DNA of 8,105 nt, from NCBI GenBank assembly GCA_031257795.1, contig JAIRNW010000003.1:1-8105 (forward strand). Reading direction: 5' to 3'. Position 1 is the first letter of the stretch. Each line of letters starts with the position of its first letter. Below are positions 7,674 through 8,105 of the stretch, piece after piece. The DNA is from Holosporales bacterium (GTDB lineage: Bacteria; Pseudomonadota; Alphaproteobacteria; BNTO01). The notes below the pieces were generated by a model. It was not told where the DNA came from and did not search any database. It worked only from the letters and a program-made list of their open reading frames with translations. Made by a program: the position numbers and the translations under genes.

Positions 7674-7797
7674 TATAGCCAACCACAAGCGAACTGTGGA
7701 TTTGTCGATCCGGTGCTCAGCTCGAGCAGTACGTTGAGTACAGCTCTTCGTTTGTGCTCCGTGTCCCCTGCCAACAATTCACTTGTGATTGGCTATA
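7674..7797. repeat. palindromic repeat element R3 (about 124 bp), upstream of nusA
   Basis: The inverted terminal arms are 7674-7699 and 7771-7797. The left arm reads TATAGCCAACCACAAGCGAA then CTGTGG. The right arm, read backwards, reads TATAGCCAATCACAAGTGAA then TTGTTGG. The cores are TTTGTCGATCCGG (7701-7713) and CTCCGTGTCCCCT (7757-7769). A small apical stem, GTAC/GTAC, surrounds GTTGA near 7729-7740. The element is inverted relative to R2 and is its closest relative here. Its ends read TATAGCC, which would fit insertion at a TA dinucleotide (inference). It lies in the nusA leader, so it could affect nusA expression. Confidence 0.88.
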
Positions 7798-7802
7798 TAC
7801 CA

Positions 7803-7871
7803 AGCTATCCGAAGGTTTGTGGGGCGTCTACTAAGCCACTTGGCTCAACAATCCTTTGTGTGAATCAATAG
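7803..7871. repeat. possible decayed short copy of the palindromic repeat (R6)
   Basis: The left side reads GCTATCCGAAGGTTTGTGG. The right side, read backwards, reads GCTATTGATTCACACAAAGG then ATTGTTG. These resemble each other and the arms of R1 (CCGAAAGTTTGTTGG) and R4 (CACAAAAAGAATTGTGTG). The two family core motifs are absent, so this would be an internally deleted or diverged copy. The match is by eye and weak. Confidence 0.3.
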
Positions 7872-7964
7872 CGTGCGCGTAAAAACCACGCAGTGGATGA
7901 TAGCAAAAAAGTGTATACCTTTTGGCAAAAATTTCTCATGAAGAAACAAATATGCCACGTCACA

Positions 7965-7990
7965 AAAAGCTCGCGAGTTCGTCGAGCGTT
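7965..7990. repeat. half copy of the palindromic repeat (R5)
   Basis: GTCACAAAAAGCTCGCGAG is followed by TTCGTCGAGCG (7978-7988). This matches the left arm and first core of R4 (GTCACAAAAAGTTTGTGTG, then TTCGTCGATCCG). No matching right arm or CTCCGTG core follows before the window ends, so it is a truncated copy or a solo arm. Confidence 0.55.
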
Positions 7991-8105
7991 ACTACTCAGC
8001 TATCCACCAACCCCCTAAAAGCCTTGATATTGCTGGCTAACAGTCGCATCCAACACTTCGATAATTGCTAAAAATGGCCAATTTCTTCGCCTATTCCCCT
8101 CCTTT

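Larger units (their letters stand above)
7798..8105. other. upstream intergenic region with repeat remnants, no clear gene
   Basis: No gene is recognised in these 308 bases. A stretch at about 7803-7871 looks like a short decayed palindromic element, and a half element lies at about 7965-7990. At the very edge, a minus-strand frame open from 8104 to a TAG at 8017-8015 could be the last 29 codons of an upstream gene, reading FLAIIEVLDATVSQQYQGF at its end. I cannot match it to RimP, the gene often found before nusA, or to any other family. A short palindrome, CCAC/GTGG near 7886-7896, is followed on the minus strand by five T, which is too weak a stem for a confident terminator. Confidence 0.4.

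Noticed and set aside
7884..7897. CCAC/GTGG palindrome followed by T-run on the minus strand as an intrinsic terminator
   Set aside because: The stem is only 4-5 bp with a 3-nt loop, too weak to call.
7897..7928. Minus-strand TTGCCA and TATCAT as a nusA operon promoter
   Set aside because: The boxes are good individually but the spacer is 20 bp, and the site lies more than 250 bp from nusA with R3 and R6 in between.

Overview
The window looks like part of an alphaproteobacterial chromosome. The RNase J is of the alphaproteobacterial kind. IF2 has the long charged N-terminus with an RTVTVEVRRKR-like motif and an ITRVLADEDEGR segment seen in that class. NusA carries the two C-terminal helical repeats of proteobacterial NusA. 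The roughly balanced GC content, sparse coding at both edges and many short palindromic repeats between genes would fit a Rickettsiales- or Holosporales-like intracellular lineage. That placement is inference; I cannot name the organism.

All recognisable genes lie on the minus strand, so they are read from high to low coordinates. The order is nusA (7641 or 7686 to 6094), infB (5821 to 2606), an RNase J gene (2525 to 861) and tRNA-Ser(GCU) (585 to 494). The protein genes form a plausible operon for transcription elongation and antitermination, translation initiation and mRNA/rRNA processing. Genes often found beside nusA-infB in this class (rimP, ylxR, rbfA, truB) are not visible here. RNase J occupies the place after infB.

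The most striking content is between the genes. A family of about 120-210 bp elements with imperfect terminal inverted repeats fills the gaps: R1 (647-853) after the RNase J gene, R4 (5844-5963) and R2 (5990-6112) side by side between nusA and infB, and R3 (7674-7797) in front of nusA. A half copy, R5 (about 7965-7990), and a possible decayed copy, R6 (about 7803-7871), lie further upstream. All clear copies share two core motifs, TCGTCGA(TCCG) and CTCCGTGTCTCCT, in different orientations. Their terminal arms differ in sequence but stay self-complementary. R2 supplies the stop codon and last residues of NusA, and R3 lies against its start, much as the palindromic elements of Rickettsia invade genes.

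The two edges (1-493 and 7798-8105) hold no gene I can recognise. The infB-RNase J spacer contains a strong 7-bp hairpin without a T-tract.
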